From Caprimulgus europaeus (taxonomy: Eukaryota > Chordata > Aves > Caprimulgiformes > Caprimulgidae), in the NCBI GenBank assembly GCA_907165065.1, contig OU015538.1:17437165-17501164 (forward strand): 64,000 bases of DNA, given 5' to 3'. The notes beneath the pieces were generated by a model, which was not told the DNA's origin, made no database searches, and was given only the letters and a program-made list of their open reading frames with translations. A program made the position numbers and the translations under genes. Below, piece after piece: positions 9,953-21,665 of the stretch (position 1 is its first letter; each line of letters opens with the position of its first letter).

Positions 9953-12900
9953 TCAAACAGCAAAATGAGTCTCAGCAGTGAAGGTGTTATCCAGTGTTAC
10001 GGCTCCATCACCTTTATCTTATGGGAACTTCTCCACTGGGGATAGGGAAAGTCAACAATTGTCATCAAAACTTCAGTAACAGAAAGATTTCCACACTTAG
10101 TAGAGGGCTGGAGCTCCTGGCTGCCATAGCATTTATGTCCAAATAAATAGAGAGACTGTAGATCACAACAGTATTTCAGCAAGCAGTGACAGTAATTGGG
10201 CAAGGGAGCTCCCCTCTGATACCTGAATTGCACTACACATTAAAAAAGAATGCTAATGAGATTATTAATAAGATACAACATTTACAAGGCAATGCCACCT
10301 TTGTTACACAGTGAGTTAAAAACCCTGCAGAGTGGAACAGGCCAAAAACCATAAGAAGGAAAGGATACACACTTTTTTCCCCTTCTAATAACAAAATGAT
10401 ATCCTTAACTGTTTAAAAAAAAAAAAAAAAAAAAGGAAAGTATTTTGCTCAGAGGATTCCACAGAGCAGCAAGTAAAATGTGGCAGAGATTGGCAGTTAA
10501 AAAAAATCAAATCAAGACTTACAATCCATAACATGCCATTGTCCTGACATGAGAATTACTTTTACTGAAAGTGCTGTATATTCTTTAACATAGTTTGAAG
10601 ACAATTTGTTCCACAGATGGCCTCTATATTGAAAACAAACTCTGGCAAACACAAGACAACTTCAACATTAGAGAAAAGCACCAGCAGGAAAAAAAATAAT
10701 TAGAAAGCAAACATTTCTTGTTAAAGAAATCATAATAAAACACTGGATGTACAGTGCTGTAGAGCTGATACCATACACAAGGACACCACACTATCTGCAA
10801 ATACACCTGCTAAAATTGAACACCACGAAATGGAAGGATTTCCTCAGTTGGTATGCAGATCTAGTTCAAGGTGAACTTGAAATCCTAAGTTACAGGAAGC
10901 AAAAAGTGTCAACAAAATTTACTGAGAGAGCAAATTAACGATGCTGAAACAATGAGAAAGCTCTAGAATCTGAAGTCAATCTAAACACAAGATGTAGGAT
11001 ACAAAAAAAGTGTTCTCCTGTTTGTCTAAACAAAATCTCCATGTAACAAGTAACTGTAATCCCTCTGTCCTTTGTTGAGAGGAGCTTTAGGGATCTGAAG
11101 GGCTGATGTAAATGAGAAGAAAAGCTTCCTCACATCATTTACAAGAAAAACTTCATATCCTAATTGCGCCGCAGGACTTATGGAACTGCCTTTACTGAAT
11201 CAAGTTAAAACATACAAAAACTCTTCTCAGGGCACTGGATTTAAACTAAAATATTCTTACAGAAATTAAAACAAACAAACAAAAAACCCAAAGAAAAACA
11301 TGACTTGATTACCATAAATGTGTCACATTAATTGCATGTGTGTTTTTTTTTCCTAAGCTAAGGTTCCTATGACTGGAAGATACAGTGAAAGAACAATAAT
11401 AAAAGACATAAAAGGCTCCTATGCAAAATTTTATTATAATTGGCTATTCCTAATACCCATCTGTACAGTGATTTTACACAATTTTTCTTTACTGCATAAT
11501 CATTTTTACTGCATACTCATTTTATCAATGTCAAGTAAAAACTAGTATGTTCAACTGATCATAGAGGGACTTCTGCTCACCCCTCTCCTCCTTAAAATCC
11601 ATTTTATTTTTGCCTTTACATTACTGTAAAACTTCAGGCTGCAGTGGTTACCATGTGCTGTAGCATATACCTGGTACTAATGAATCACAGCCTTTCACAA
11701 CCTGGGCAAAATGAGTCACTGTAATGACACCTTTCTGCTACACTGTGTTTGCCAGCAGGGTCCCAAGTGGCAACGCTTGCCATAACACGGCTGCTGCTGC
11801 TGCTCTGTTTTTACAAGAGAGGGACAAATAAGGAAATTTCATTATTTGTAGTACTCATAGAAGAAAGCACAAGCAGTTTTTTCATGACCTGAAGAATACT
11901 AGGAATTAGCTGCCCCGAGAAGGCCAATCTCAAACTCAGAGCAACAAAAACAGATATGCATTCACCACAACATACAGCATTGCTCATACAGAAACTCCAC
12001 TGCAGAGTAATTCTAAATTATGTTGATCTGCAGCAACGTCAGTAAAAAGAAGAGCACAGCTCAAGTACCATTCCTTCAAATTAACAACATTGAAGTAATG
12101 ATTCAGGTAGTACTTTATGAGTATAAGTAAAATAACTATGTTATTCTATGAGATTAATTATTGCATGTACGATTAGCCTCCTTCAGACATGAAATCAACA
12201 TACAAAATTCATTTGCTTTTAATTGTGTCCCCAGCTTTAGCACATTCAGTTCAATGATCTTGTTTCAGAATAGGTCTTAGCTGAATTTTTCTATGTGTGG
12301 GGAGTGCTGCTTTATACCTTGGCACCTCCAAGGGCTTAGCAATATCCTATGAATACTGCAACAAGGAATCACTTATAAAATCATGCACAATTCATGGCCT
12401 ATAAAGGTTTCCATATTAAACCTTAAAATTCTCCATTTGGTTTTAGAAGATTACTTATAGTTTTCTATTCAAAAAGAAAAACATTTCCAGAGATTTACCA
12501 TAAACATGAATGACTGATAAACATAAACATTAAGTGTTATAACTTCAACAGACTTTCATGTTTCGGAGAAGTTTCACTTTTGCTGAAAAGAGTTTAAATA
12601 AACCTCTGGAAAATGTATACAATTCCCTGAAATCCTATTTATACCAGCTTCCTTCTGATGTCAAATTATTATTCAAGTTGCCTTAGTTACACCATTCCAG
12701 TATCTCAAACATGGATACCTGTGGCTTATCTCCACATATAGATTTTAGAAAATTCATTATTTCTCTATGCATGGAGTCTTCATTTTCAGAATGTTGTTTG
12801 CACATTGGTGGCTTCATTTATTTCTGTACTTAGAGCAGATAAGAGACACCCAGTGAACTCAAAGAATTTCTCTAGAAGATTTCTACAAAAACTTCTCCCA

Positions 12901-13050
12901 GCTAGAGGTCTGAAATAGCAGCATAAGAGACATTTCCCTATTTTCAGCATAGTTGGATATACAGGCATTACAAAGTTGTTCTTTGGTTACACAAAACCAG
13001 GCACAGCACTCTTTTCTAACTTACCATTTAACCCCACATCTGCTCCAACC
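9953..13050. other. Non-coding DNA with A20 run
   Basis: No gene is supported. It contains an A20 run at 10415-10434 and an (AAAC)n-like low-complexity tract at about 11268-11290. A segment at 11140-11200, including GCGCCGCAGGAC, vaguely resembles the decayed 3' coding end of a LINE, but too weakly to call. Confidence 0.55.
10415..10434. repeat. Poly-A run (A20)
   Basis: The longest perfect homopolymer noted in the window. No polyadenylation signal or gene-like sequence lies upstream. Confidence 0.9.
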
Positions 13051-13058
13051 TTATCAAT

Positions 13059-13105
13059 AAACTGAGGCACAATGAGGGAATTGTAAGGAGATATTTTCCC
13101 ATGCA
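13059..13105 (-). mobile_element. Possible ancient MIR-like SINE remnant
   Basis: The plus strand reads AAACTGAGGCACAATGAGGG and then GTAAGGAGAT. It resembles the reverse complement of the conserved 3' part of MIR elements (GTGCCTCAGTTT on the element strand). Only about 45 bp can be compared by eye and no tRNA-related promoter boxes are visible, so this may be coincidence. Confidence 0.25.
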
Positions 13106-13143
13106 AAAATTCATAAACATTCTATATTCTTAATTTCAACATC

Positions 13144-13159
13144 TTTTTTTTTTTTTTTT
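13144..13159. repeat. Poly-T run (T16)
   Basis: Homopolymer run. No gene-like sequence lies on the minus strand side. Confidence 0.9.
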
Positions 13160-13344
13160 CCAGCTGGGAGCACACACCACCCAGCAACTGGAAAGCCAAA
13201 TCACTACAGAGAGATCAAACCATCCAGCTTTGAATAGACTCAGAAAGTCAGGTTAAGTTTATTAAAAGCTTTAAACATTTATAAATCTCCAGGGAAGCAT
13301 GGCTTGAACGCACAGCATTTAGAGGTAAATCATTGGCGTAATAG

Positions 13345-13700
13345 AGATACTCCTTCCTGCAGGCTCCCGGGACCAGGAGGCTGGCTCAGATGATGAACTC
13401 TTTTATCATCCTCACACTAATTGTAGCACATCTTGAAATGATTAGATCTATTGTTAGAACAGGCCTTGTCAGCAGCTGGGACACGGTGATTAATAGAAAC
13501 TTCTCTTTAATTCCTTAGGATGTAGAAGTCTAAAGTCACACTTGAGCCCTGGACCCCAATTATTAGGTGATTAATGAAATTATAATTGCCACCCTTTTGT
13601 TCACATTCATCACTAGGTTTACTCTTAATCATTAGAGGTAAAGCACGGGAAAAAGCAAATAGATACAGGGGAGAAGCATAAATGGGTCAGGTAAATATTC
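13345..13700. promoter_or_regulatory. Candidate conserved non-coding element (homeodomain-type sites)
   Basis: The stretch is unusually rich in ATTA/TAAT cores. The 10-mer GGTGATTAAT occurs twice (13485-13494 and 13566-13575), followed by GAAATTATAATTGCC and CTTAATCATTAG. It starts with a GC-richer CCCGGGACCAGGAGG patch. It has no coding frame and no repeat-family features. Such TAAT-dense single-copy DNA in a gene desert is typical of vertebrate developmental enhancers bound by homeodomain proteins. This is inferred from motif density, not from any alignment. Confidence 0.4.
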
Positions 13701-13885
13701 TCCAGTGCACCAGGCTGGAGCAAATGTGTATCATTACCAACAACTTAACAGTACTGACGGTTCAAGTGAAGGTCAAACTTGCTAGTAGGAATCATTTTCT
13801 GCCTGATAACAACAACAGCTGCCACCTTATCTAGCACTTGAGAGACAGATACAGACCAGTTGGCCATCAAGGTGGAAGAAATAGT

Positions 13886-13937
13886 TTTTAGCATCCCTGT
13901 CAGTTAATGGATTTTAGCAACCCCGTCAGTTAATGGA
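13886..13937. repeat. 26 bp tandem duplication
   Basis: Two adjacent 26 bp copies (13886-13911 and 13912-13937) agree at 24 of 26 positions. Each ends in GTCAGTTAATGGA. The copies carry a TTAATGG homeodomain-like core, so the duplication doubles a potential binding site just downstream of the candidate element. Confidence 0.85.
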
Positions 13938-13939
13938 AC

Positions 13940-15079
13940 CATCAACCCCAATAACAGGGCTCCTTTCCAAGTTTTAAGAATGTTTCTTTTAAAATCCTGC
14001 AAAATAGAGATCATACACATACATTGTGTGTGCCTGTCTGTGTGCACAGACACCACTGGACCTGTCCTCCAGACATCACGTACCTACACCGTCCTGTCAA
14101 CCAGCTGACAGAGCACTTGGGTCACTGCTACACTTCCCTCTGTCCCTGCTCCCCAGCGCTTTTACTCACTGCTGCCTCTGAAATTATATGGGTCATGTTT
14201 TCTACGCCTGATTATTTCCTAAAGACACCTTAAAGTGGCCAACAAACACCGTTCCAACAATTAGGAATTAAGTGATTTTTTTTTTTTTTTTTTGGTCTGT
14301 AAAATATGGATCTGAAAAAAATAAAACCAAACCACATTTAGAACTGCTTTAGCCCTGTAGCATTAATGTCAGGAAAGGTCAGAGCCAAGATTTTTTTTCC
14401 CCCCCTTCCTGAATGATCATATATTACAGAAAGAATAATTAGTTTTTCACAGATAAAAATAACTACGCAAAGGAAGGAAATGAAATGCAACTAAAGAGAA
14501 AGAGTGAGGCCCCTTTATCTCCTCTGGCATGAACTGCTCTTTTAAGATTTAAGGGCCCAACAGCCATCACCCCCTAAAGAGGGGCTGCAAGAAGAGGAAA
14601 GTCAGTCTCCTTGGCTGCCACAGACCTATCTGTGCCCTCAAACAGAAAATGGGCAGAGAAAGGGACAGGACCTTCATCCCTTCCCACCCCAACAGCCTCT
14701 GCTCTTCACCACTGCAATAGCCTTGCACAGACTTGCAGCTACACAGCGTAATGTAAACGACTGTTCACTCTGCACTGATCTGGATCAGGTGAAAAATCAC
14801 TGTAATTTAGATCTCATTTGTTTATATAATAAATGATTTGTTTATACTGAACTTGATGCTTTACCTCAGCTACTTGAAATTTCATTAAATAACAAATCAC
14901 TCGTAAGACCATGCCTAGGTAAGCCAGAAATAGCAAGGCTGCTGCACACGGCCTCTCCGTATTAACATCCAAAGTGCACAACCACTTCACTGTGTTTACC
15001 AGCAGAAAGAAATGATTTCTGGGATCAGCCATTTTTTAGTATGTCTGAAACTCTGATTGCAGGTGGTTTTTTTCAGTGC
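13940..15079. other. Non-coding DNA
   Basis: No gene recognised. It includes a T19 run at 14276-14294 and a C-rich interruption near 14398-14406. Small frames at 14024-14233 (+) and 14814-15032 (-) have no recognisable product. Confidence 0.55.
14276..14294. repeat. Poly-T run (T19)
   Basis: Homopolymer run. It is not linked to a retroposed sequence that I can see. Confidence 0.9.
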
Positions 15080-15099
15080 AGATTTAAGCAAACATTGCT

Positions 15100-15440
15100 C
15101 AACTTCCATCCTCTGAGTTTTAAAACAGGAGGTGGGTGAGGACAGCCACGCTGGTTAATTTTCATCGTGTTAAATTTCAGTCTCCTGGGGAAAATAAAAG
15201 ACCTCACTAATCTTTGATGTAATTCATCTGAGCATATGCCAAAGTGTACTAAATTGTGTAAGAGAGGATAATAAATAATTACAGTGCATGACAGAGTAGG
15301 AATAAAGCACCGTGGAGTTCTATTGCACTGTGCAATCAGACAGTTGGGTCAGTTAATGCATGAGCTCAAGGCTGAACATCAATCTTGGCAGCTGGTGTGA
15401 CATCCAGCAATGCACACACCAAGCAAGTCACAGTTCCTCA
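15100..15440. promoter_or_regulatory. Candidate conserved non-coding element
   Basis: Single-copy sequence with GGTTAATTTTCAT, a TCF/LEF-like CTTTGAT at 15212-15218 followed by GTAATTCATC, AATAATTACAG and GGTCAGTTAATGCATGAGC. No frame or repeat signature explains it. The mix of TAAT cores with a TCF/LEF site suggests a developmental enhancer. Conservation has not been tested. Confidence 0.33.
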
Positions 15441-15489
15441 GCTGAGTGGGCACCAAAACAAGAACGTAGCAGAAATTTACAGGAATAAG

Positions 15490-17630
15490 CAATATTATCA
15501 ATCACTTTACCTTATTTACTTCCTATAAACCACTAAATATTATTATGAAATTTCATTAAATTGGATACTAATATCTCTAGTTTCCATCTGGAAGCCAACA
15601 GATATATCTGTAAATTAGGTTGCAAATTTGGCAGAGGACTACAGCTAATCCACATTTATCCTATGGTAAATTACAACAAAGTTGCCTTCCCATTGTTTCT
15701 TAATCTGAGAACTATATACTGAATATGAGAAAGCTTTCTACTTTCTGACCTAGAGTCCTGCTAAAAGCCAAGGAGATTTTTGGTTTGTTTTTCATTCTGA
15801 TTTCCATAGCAGAATAAAATATTCTGCTCTTTTTTCTCTCAGTTGTAGTTTAATAGTAATTTCACAATAAAGTCATACAACATCACCTAAATGCTAGGAA
15901 AAATGCTAGTGTCATATTAAGGTTCTGATAATTCATTTCTAGTGGTGAGATGACATTTTTTGTGCTAATATTTAATCTAATGATGCAGCATTTTAATGAA
16001 TTTCTTTTCTAGTAAAGCTCCCAAATTTTCATGCTTTGGAAAAATTACTTAGTGTTTAATGTGCTAGTGAACATATCACACAGGAATCTCTCAAAAACTG
16101 GTGTATGTACTCCAGTTAAACTTTCTATTTCTCTTACACACATATGCATATAGCAGTTTCACTTATTTTCTATTGTGAGGGAAATCACATTGATTTTGTT
16201 CACAAGAGTAGCAGAGCTATTTTCCAGATACCATCATAAAATATAATTTACTCTTCAGAAACAGAAATTACTTCACACAGGTTAGTTAAATAAGTAAAAA
16301 TATGATCCTCCATATACTCCTCTCTGGATTCCTTAGCAAACTGGTAACTCTCTGAATCATTAACCGTTTGAGAGCTCTATACACAAAAATGAGAAGTTAC
16401 TAGCTGGATAAATTATTTGTGGTTTCCAGTTCATAGTCCAAATGTAACATAATATGGTAGGTGTAGGTGGTTACTAGCTAAGTGCAGGTAGTAACTAGAT
16501 GGTTCCATAAAATAAGCTAGCTAGTAACTAGATATGCATTTGAACATACCATAGAAAAAATGTACTTTTTTAAAAAAAAGCTCAAATTCAATAACTTCTT
16601 GAATAGATTAACTCTAGGGAAATAGTGGCTTTCTAAATAATACAGCACATATTATAAAGGGTCACATTTATACTGGCTTTAACAGACCCAGGAGGGAAAC
16701 TCTACAGTAGTTGTCTTTGATCTATTGGCCTATATTAAACAGTGATGTGTTGGAGCACTGGGAAATGTCCTAATTTATTCCTGGAAAATACGTATGCATA
16801 TTGTCAGATGGAATATTCTTTATACTGTGGTGCTCTATTATACAGGAAGGATTTAAAAAGTAAAAGGAAATAGAAGTATATTATTCATCCCGAATTGAAC
16901 AGGATGGCTGGCTAAATTGCTGAGAAGCAATTCTGATTGAACAACTTTGCATCAAGACACTCACTTCATTTTGTCCAACAAAATGCTTTTTTTTAAGCTC
17001 AGAAGCAAAGTAAAAAAAGGGTGCATAACAAGTAGCTAACTTCAGATCACAGATACTACAAGGGAAAATAATATCTCTCAATAAATATTAAAGTCTACAC
17101 AGGTAGAGACAAAGAGCAGAACATGAGCTGCCATTCCTGCAGCAACACTCAGGCTTGCAGGGGTCTTCCAGTAGACACTTGAGTTCAGTGTCCCAAGGTG
17201 CAACAGAAGGAACATCACACAAACATCATATGAACTTCCCTAAGATCTGAGCACACCTGTAGAAGCTTTACAGCCTTGTATCCAATGGTAGTGTTGACAT
17301 ACTTCCTGAATTTCAGAGTGCTACAGGTATATCAGAACTATTCAATGGACACTACGAACTCCATGCTCATCCCAGTATATTTGAGTTTTGTTAACAAGTG
17401 CTAATTAAGAAAAACCAAACCAACAAAACACCACAATACCCACTCCAAGACTGGCAAAGAGATACAGCTCTGTTCTCAAACACTAATTACAGAATTCTTC
17501 ACTTTTTTCAGAGCACAAATAACAAAGAAGAAAAAAACCCCTTTTCCTTTGCTTTTTTTTAGTTCTTTCCCCTCTCTTCTTCATATGCTTGCATTGCACT
17601 GCAGCATTACAGTCTGACACTACTTTCTGT
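15490..17630. other. Non-coding AT-rich DNA
   Basis: Nothing gene-like. It holds the small repeat cluster at 16470-16533 described separately. Confidence 0.6.
16470..16533. repeat. Inverted and direct short repeats around TAGTAACTAG
   Basis: TAGTAACTAGAT is repeated exactly at 16489-16500 and 16522-16533. GTTACTAGCTA at 16470-16480 is the exact reverse complement of 16518-16528, with a 37 bp spacer. It is a local cluster with no wider family seen. Confidence 0.75.
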
Positions 17631-17739
17631 AATGGGAAATATTACACATCTGTTTCTAATCAGAAAAAAATTAATAATTTTCCATCAATGGAGGAAGTTT
17701 GCATTTATACCATCACTTTTTTTTTTAACAAGAAAGGAG

Positions 17740-18060
17740 TATGAATATTCGTTGCTGCCCAGAGTAGCCGTGGACATGAATAGCAGTTTAACAGCCTCCC
17801 TCTGCATACAAAAAGCGTCCCCCTTGGTACCAGCTGAAATTCTAATCAGAGTTCCCTCACAAGACAGATATTGTAGGTGTGCTGTGCTAGTCATTTCTGT
17901 TATTATAAATGACCTTTCAGGAATTGAAAAAATTGTAGCTTGTCAGTTGAGACTTGTAATCGTTATCCATTCAGCTAAAGGATTTAACCGGCCTGCTTGT
18001 AAAGAGAGAAAAAATAGACTCCCTTCTCGCTAATCTCAGAAAGACACAAGTGGTCTAAAT
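17740..18060. promoter_or_regulatory. Candidate conserved non-coding element with a long open frame
   Basis: This segment holds several CpGs (GTAGCCGTGG, AAGCGTCCCC, AATCGTTATCC, AACCGGCC, CTCGCTAATC) in a CpG-poor neighbourhood. It lies within a plus-strand frame that stays open from 17632 to 18033 (133 codons, ATG-less at its 5' end: first codon TTG or similar). The translation has basic and hydrophobic patches but no domain I recognise. A TTATAAATGACC stretch and ATTCAGCTAAAGG look regulatory rather than coding. I favour a conserved non-coding element over a gene. Confidence 0.28.
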
Positions 18061-18089
18061 TAACAATTACCTTAGACATTGAGGGAGAT

Positions 18090-18345
18090 TTCTAATAACA
18101 CTGTATTAGAATGAAAGTTAGTATATTCTGATGGGAATTTAATAACCCCAATCAGCCACAGCCTGACCAGAAGATGTGCAGCAGTTCGATTACCAAAGCA
18201 GCAGCCGTGATTCCTGTCTCCCCCAAAGCAGTGTCCCAAATATGCCCAGTGAACCCCTCTCTTTGGGTGCCCCTTGCATTGCTTATGCATTTAGTGGAGA
18301 CCATTTGACCATGCTGAGGGTTCAAGGAGCACATGAAATAACATG
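18090..18345. other. Slightly GC-richer unassigned segment
   Basis: This segment includes CCAATCAGCCACAGCC (an inverted-CCAAT-type motif), GATTACCAAAGCAGCAGCCG and TTGCATTGCTTATGCATTTA. Open frames exist on both strands over the same bases and none is convincing. It could extend the regulatory-like block to its left. Confidence 0.25.
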
Positions 18346-18410
18346 GAAAGGTACATACCTTAAAGCAAATAGAGGTCAAATGATAAATTTACTAGAGAAA
18401 CAAAAACTGT

Positions 18411-18438
18411 TTAATGACTAACAGTCATTAATGACTGT
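18411..18438. repeat. TAAT-centred palindrome and overlapping hairpin
   Basis: ACAGTCATTAATGACTGT (18421-18438) is a perfect 18 bp palindrome centred on ATTAAT. It overlaps a second inverted repeat, TTAATGACT / AGTCATTAA (18411-18419 / 18423-18431, 3 bp loop). The result is three phased TAATGACT cores. Confidence 0.8.
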
Positions 18439-18449
18439 AACCCAAACGA

Positions 18450-19175
18450 AGTTCCAATGCCTGGTGTCATTACTGCAGTCCCAAATGAAAAGTTATTTTA
18501 ATATAAACCCTTTTGATAACTTCAAATTGTTCCTTGAAATGTAATAAATGAGAATGCCTCCTTAAATTGTAATAAATAAGAAAGATGGTTTAAGTGTTTG
18601 GATCATTAACTACAGATTACATGTATAAATACATGTAACATGCTTGGTACTGTCTTTGCATGAAAGAGGAACTTACTTATATTCATAATCTCAAGTACAG
18701 ATTACATTATTAACATTTCAAAATGTTTAATAGCTTTTCTAAATGATAGCCTATATTAGGAATAAACATTCAGGAAGAATTCATAGTACAAGCAGATAAC
18801 TACGAGATAAGCAGTGAAAAAAGATAATAAGGGACATGATTAGTATTAAAGCTGTTGTACTGGCCTATTGGAGAGCCAAAAACAAAAAAAAAAAGAGAAG
18901 TAGTTAACCACTATTAACCATAGACTTGGAACAGTAGTCATCTACAAAACAAAGAAACCCAGCCTGTTTGCAGGTACCTCTGTTCCTAACGATATTACTG
19001 AATTATCAAATCTCATTGTTCTCCAAGAGGGCCTCAGGCATTCAAGTTCAGCAGAGCATTCTTTGTTCCCCATGCTCTCCTGTGTTACTCGTGCTGGTAC
19101 AACCCCAGCACTCCTGTCAAAGCAAGTTGAAATCACACTGTCCACTTAGTCATAAAATCAGAGCTACCTTTCCTT
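18450..19175. other. Non-coding AT-rich DNA
   Basis: Nothing recognised. Overlapping opposite-strand frames at 18942-19201 lack coding bias. Confidence 0.55.
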
Positions 19176-19179
19176 CACA

Positions 19180-19410
19180 CGGAGCACTTCATACTCTGTA
19201 AGCCTTACAGAAAGTACGAAGCGCTCTAGGAAGAACGGCTGTGTAATAAAAGTGTAATTGAAATGGCTCTACTGCTGCCTCATTTCATCACTCACACTGG
19301 CCTCTGCTTGTTAAATTTTAAGATCTCTCGGGAAACCAGTGCATAATATAACTACACTCCGGAGTGTCAAAACAACCACTGCTATGATTTATCTCATGCA
19401 TGACATCAAG
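19180..19410. promoter_or_regulatory. Candidate conserved non-coding element
   Basis: Single-copy sequence with CpGs (TACGAAGCGCTC, AACGGCTG, CTCTCGGG, CTCCGGAGTG), GTGTAATTGAAATGG and a CTCCGGAG palindrome. There is no coding frame. The combination of CpG retention with AT-rich binding-site-like words resembles constrained non-coding DNA. No alignment is available. Confidence 0.3.
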
Positions 19411-19419
19411 AATCTATTT

Positions 19420-21430
19420 TAAAGTAAAGATTTTACCAGTAAAACAAGCTCTTCAACTTTCACACTTCCCTTAATTTATAGGATGTAGTCTAAAAATTTT
19501 GGAGGAACTTAAGGAAGTTTTAGACTTCCAGTTTTCTTTGCCTTTCAGGAAATGTTTGAGTCTCCTTACTCTTGCATGTCCAAACTCATTACAAGATTAA
19601 AAGCTATTGTGGGTTTCTCAAACAAAGATTAACCCCAAAATTTTCCTCATTAATTACCTTGTTGATGAAAAAGCAAACAAAAACAAAATCCAAGGAAAAG
19701 TTTTGAAACAAAGAATATCTAAGTAGTCCTGCAACTATCTTAGGTTTCACTCAAAACACAGGGATTGCAAATATTTCTGGGTAACACACTAACATCTTCA
19801 AGAAAGGATATCTGGATACTCAACAGATACACTCCTGCCATGAGATGCTTCTCTTGGACCACCTCCCAGTTGGCCACTCTGGCCACTCAGTGCTTTGGAG
19901 TTGCCTTTTTAACTACAGCTTTACTAACATAAAGATAACAAGATTTAAGATTTACTTCTCAATTTTGTTATCTTTTCAGATCAAAACCAATTTGGTATTG
20001 TCCTGATACTTTCTTGTGCTGCTGAGGAATTTGTTACCCACCTCCAAAAGAGACAGGGACTCGCATATTTGCTGAGGGAGCCTTTAAAGCTGTCTTCAGA
20101 CAAAAACATTCTAGATGTCTGTATATTATTCAATTCTCATGTCTTCTGTAGGAATAATATGACATAAAGTGAGCTGTTATCACTCTTGTATGTGACAAAG
20201 GCAAAAGATATCTACATTTCTGCACCTCCTTGCTTACTTCACCAGCATTTACAATTAAACTGGAAAAATCCTTAAAACTACACCTAGCATTTGAGAAAAT
20301 CCTTCTACTTCACACCCCATTGCAGCAGGTAAGGTCACTACAGAATATTTCTGGTGAATTCTTTCTAAGGAAAACTACCACATGCACAGCAGCAGTGGCA
20401 TTTCATCATTTACCCTTAATTTCCCTGCAAAATTTGCCACAGCTATATGATGTTACCTATAGGAAACACACCATAACTTTAGTTTGTCTAGGCTTAATTA
20501 GCAGTTACACATTTAGTTCATTCTATTGCACAGAGAAGCCTTGACTGCTCTGTAGTAACTCCTAGAAGTCAGTAACAGGCCATATAGCATACAATATTAC
20601 TTTCTGCTTTCTGTTCCAATAGCTTACTGCAGCTATGGAAGATTGATCATTTCCAGTATGCTTTTATTCGGAAGCAATTTCTTCTTTGTGTTAGGAAATT
20701 GTCACTAACTCCCAAGGCAAGCACCCTGACAGAAGAGCATTCAGAGACTAAAATACTGATTTAAGCAAGTACTTTTTACACCCACTTGTCCTTGCCCCAT
20801 AAAAGCTGACCAAAAGATCAGAACAGGCTTAGAAGAGACCAAAAGTAGTTTCTCTTCAGGGTTCTAGACCTGCTATTTTGTTCAGTACAATCCAGCCACA
20901 AGAGTGTGCATCAAAAGATTCAGTATTGTATGTGTTGTGATACCCCAACACTGCATCTCAGAGAAAAAACAGCAAAAGGACACTAATTACAAGGGAGATT
21001 AAATCATCTTATTGAAAAATTCACCAACACTTGGAGTAGACACATCACTTTTCTGTTCTTTGTTTTACTGTTTCTTCCTGGTAGATCTATAAAGTACAAC
21101 TTTTAAGTTCCGACTACTGTTCATCTCTCAGTACCCCTCAGCTTATTCTAGCATTGACTGGCATAAAATAAAGTGCATTTCCTAGGCATAAGAGAAGAAG
21201 ACAGCAGGCTGTCACAGTTAAATTTGGTTACCAGCTCCCTTTCATCCCTCGAGTGAGTGCTCATCATTAGTCCTTAGCCCTCAGAAAGTGGCAGAATCGC
21301 CAAATACCAGTCAGATCAATGTGTAAGCAAACACACAATTGAAGCCCTGCATCTCCACACTGTTAACACAGTCTATTCTATTTTCTATATAAATTTGAAC
21401 AATTTAAACCTTATAGTCTAAAACATATTG
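19420..21430. other. Non-coding DNA
   Basis: No gene recognised. A 104-codon plus frame at 20230-20544 has no recognisable motif and ordinary composition. Confidence 0.55.
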
Positions 21431-21439
21431 GGGAAATAG

Positions 21440-21665
21440 AAATCAATGGAAGCTCTGTTATTTTAAGAAAGCAATTGCAAAGAGTCTGAAATATTGTCTC
21501 TTTAAGCCTTCAGTTTGCATTTTCATGCAATTGTGTTGCAAATTCTTTGGCTGCAGAAGAAAAACAAATGAAGGAGCTGTGTGGACTTTCTGTGCAATGT
21601 TCCCTATAGAATGCAATGAATCACAGTTACCTGCCTCCCACTTTGCATAGACAGTATTCCTTATT
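21440..21665. promoter_or_regulatory. Candidate conserved non-coding element
   Basis: The segment contains AAAGCAATTGCAAAGAG, CAGTTTGCATTTTCATGCAATTGTG and TTGCAAATTC, a cluster of TTGCAAT/TGCAAAT (C/EBP- or POU-like) words within 100 bp. It also contains GAATGCAATGAATCACAG. No frame or repeat accounts for it. Inferred from motif clustering only. Confidence 0.3.

Noticed and set aside
11100-11210. Decayed LINE 3' coding end
   Set aside because: Vague resemblance around GCGCCGCAGGACTTATGGAA, not enough to assign a family.
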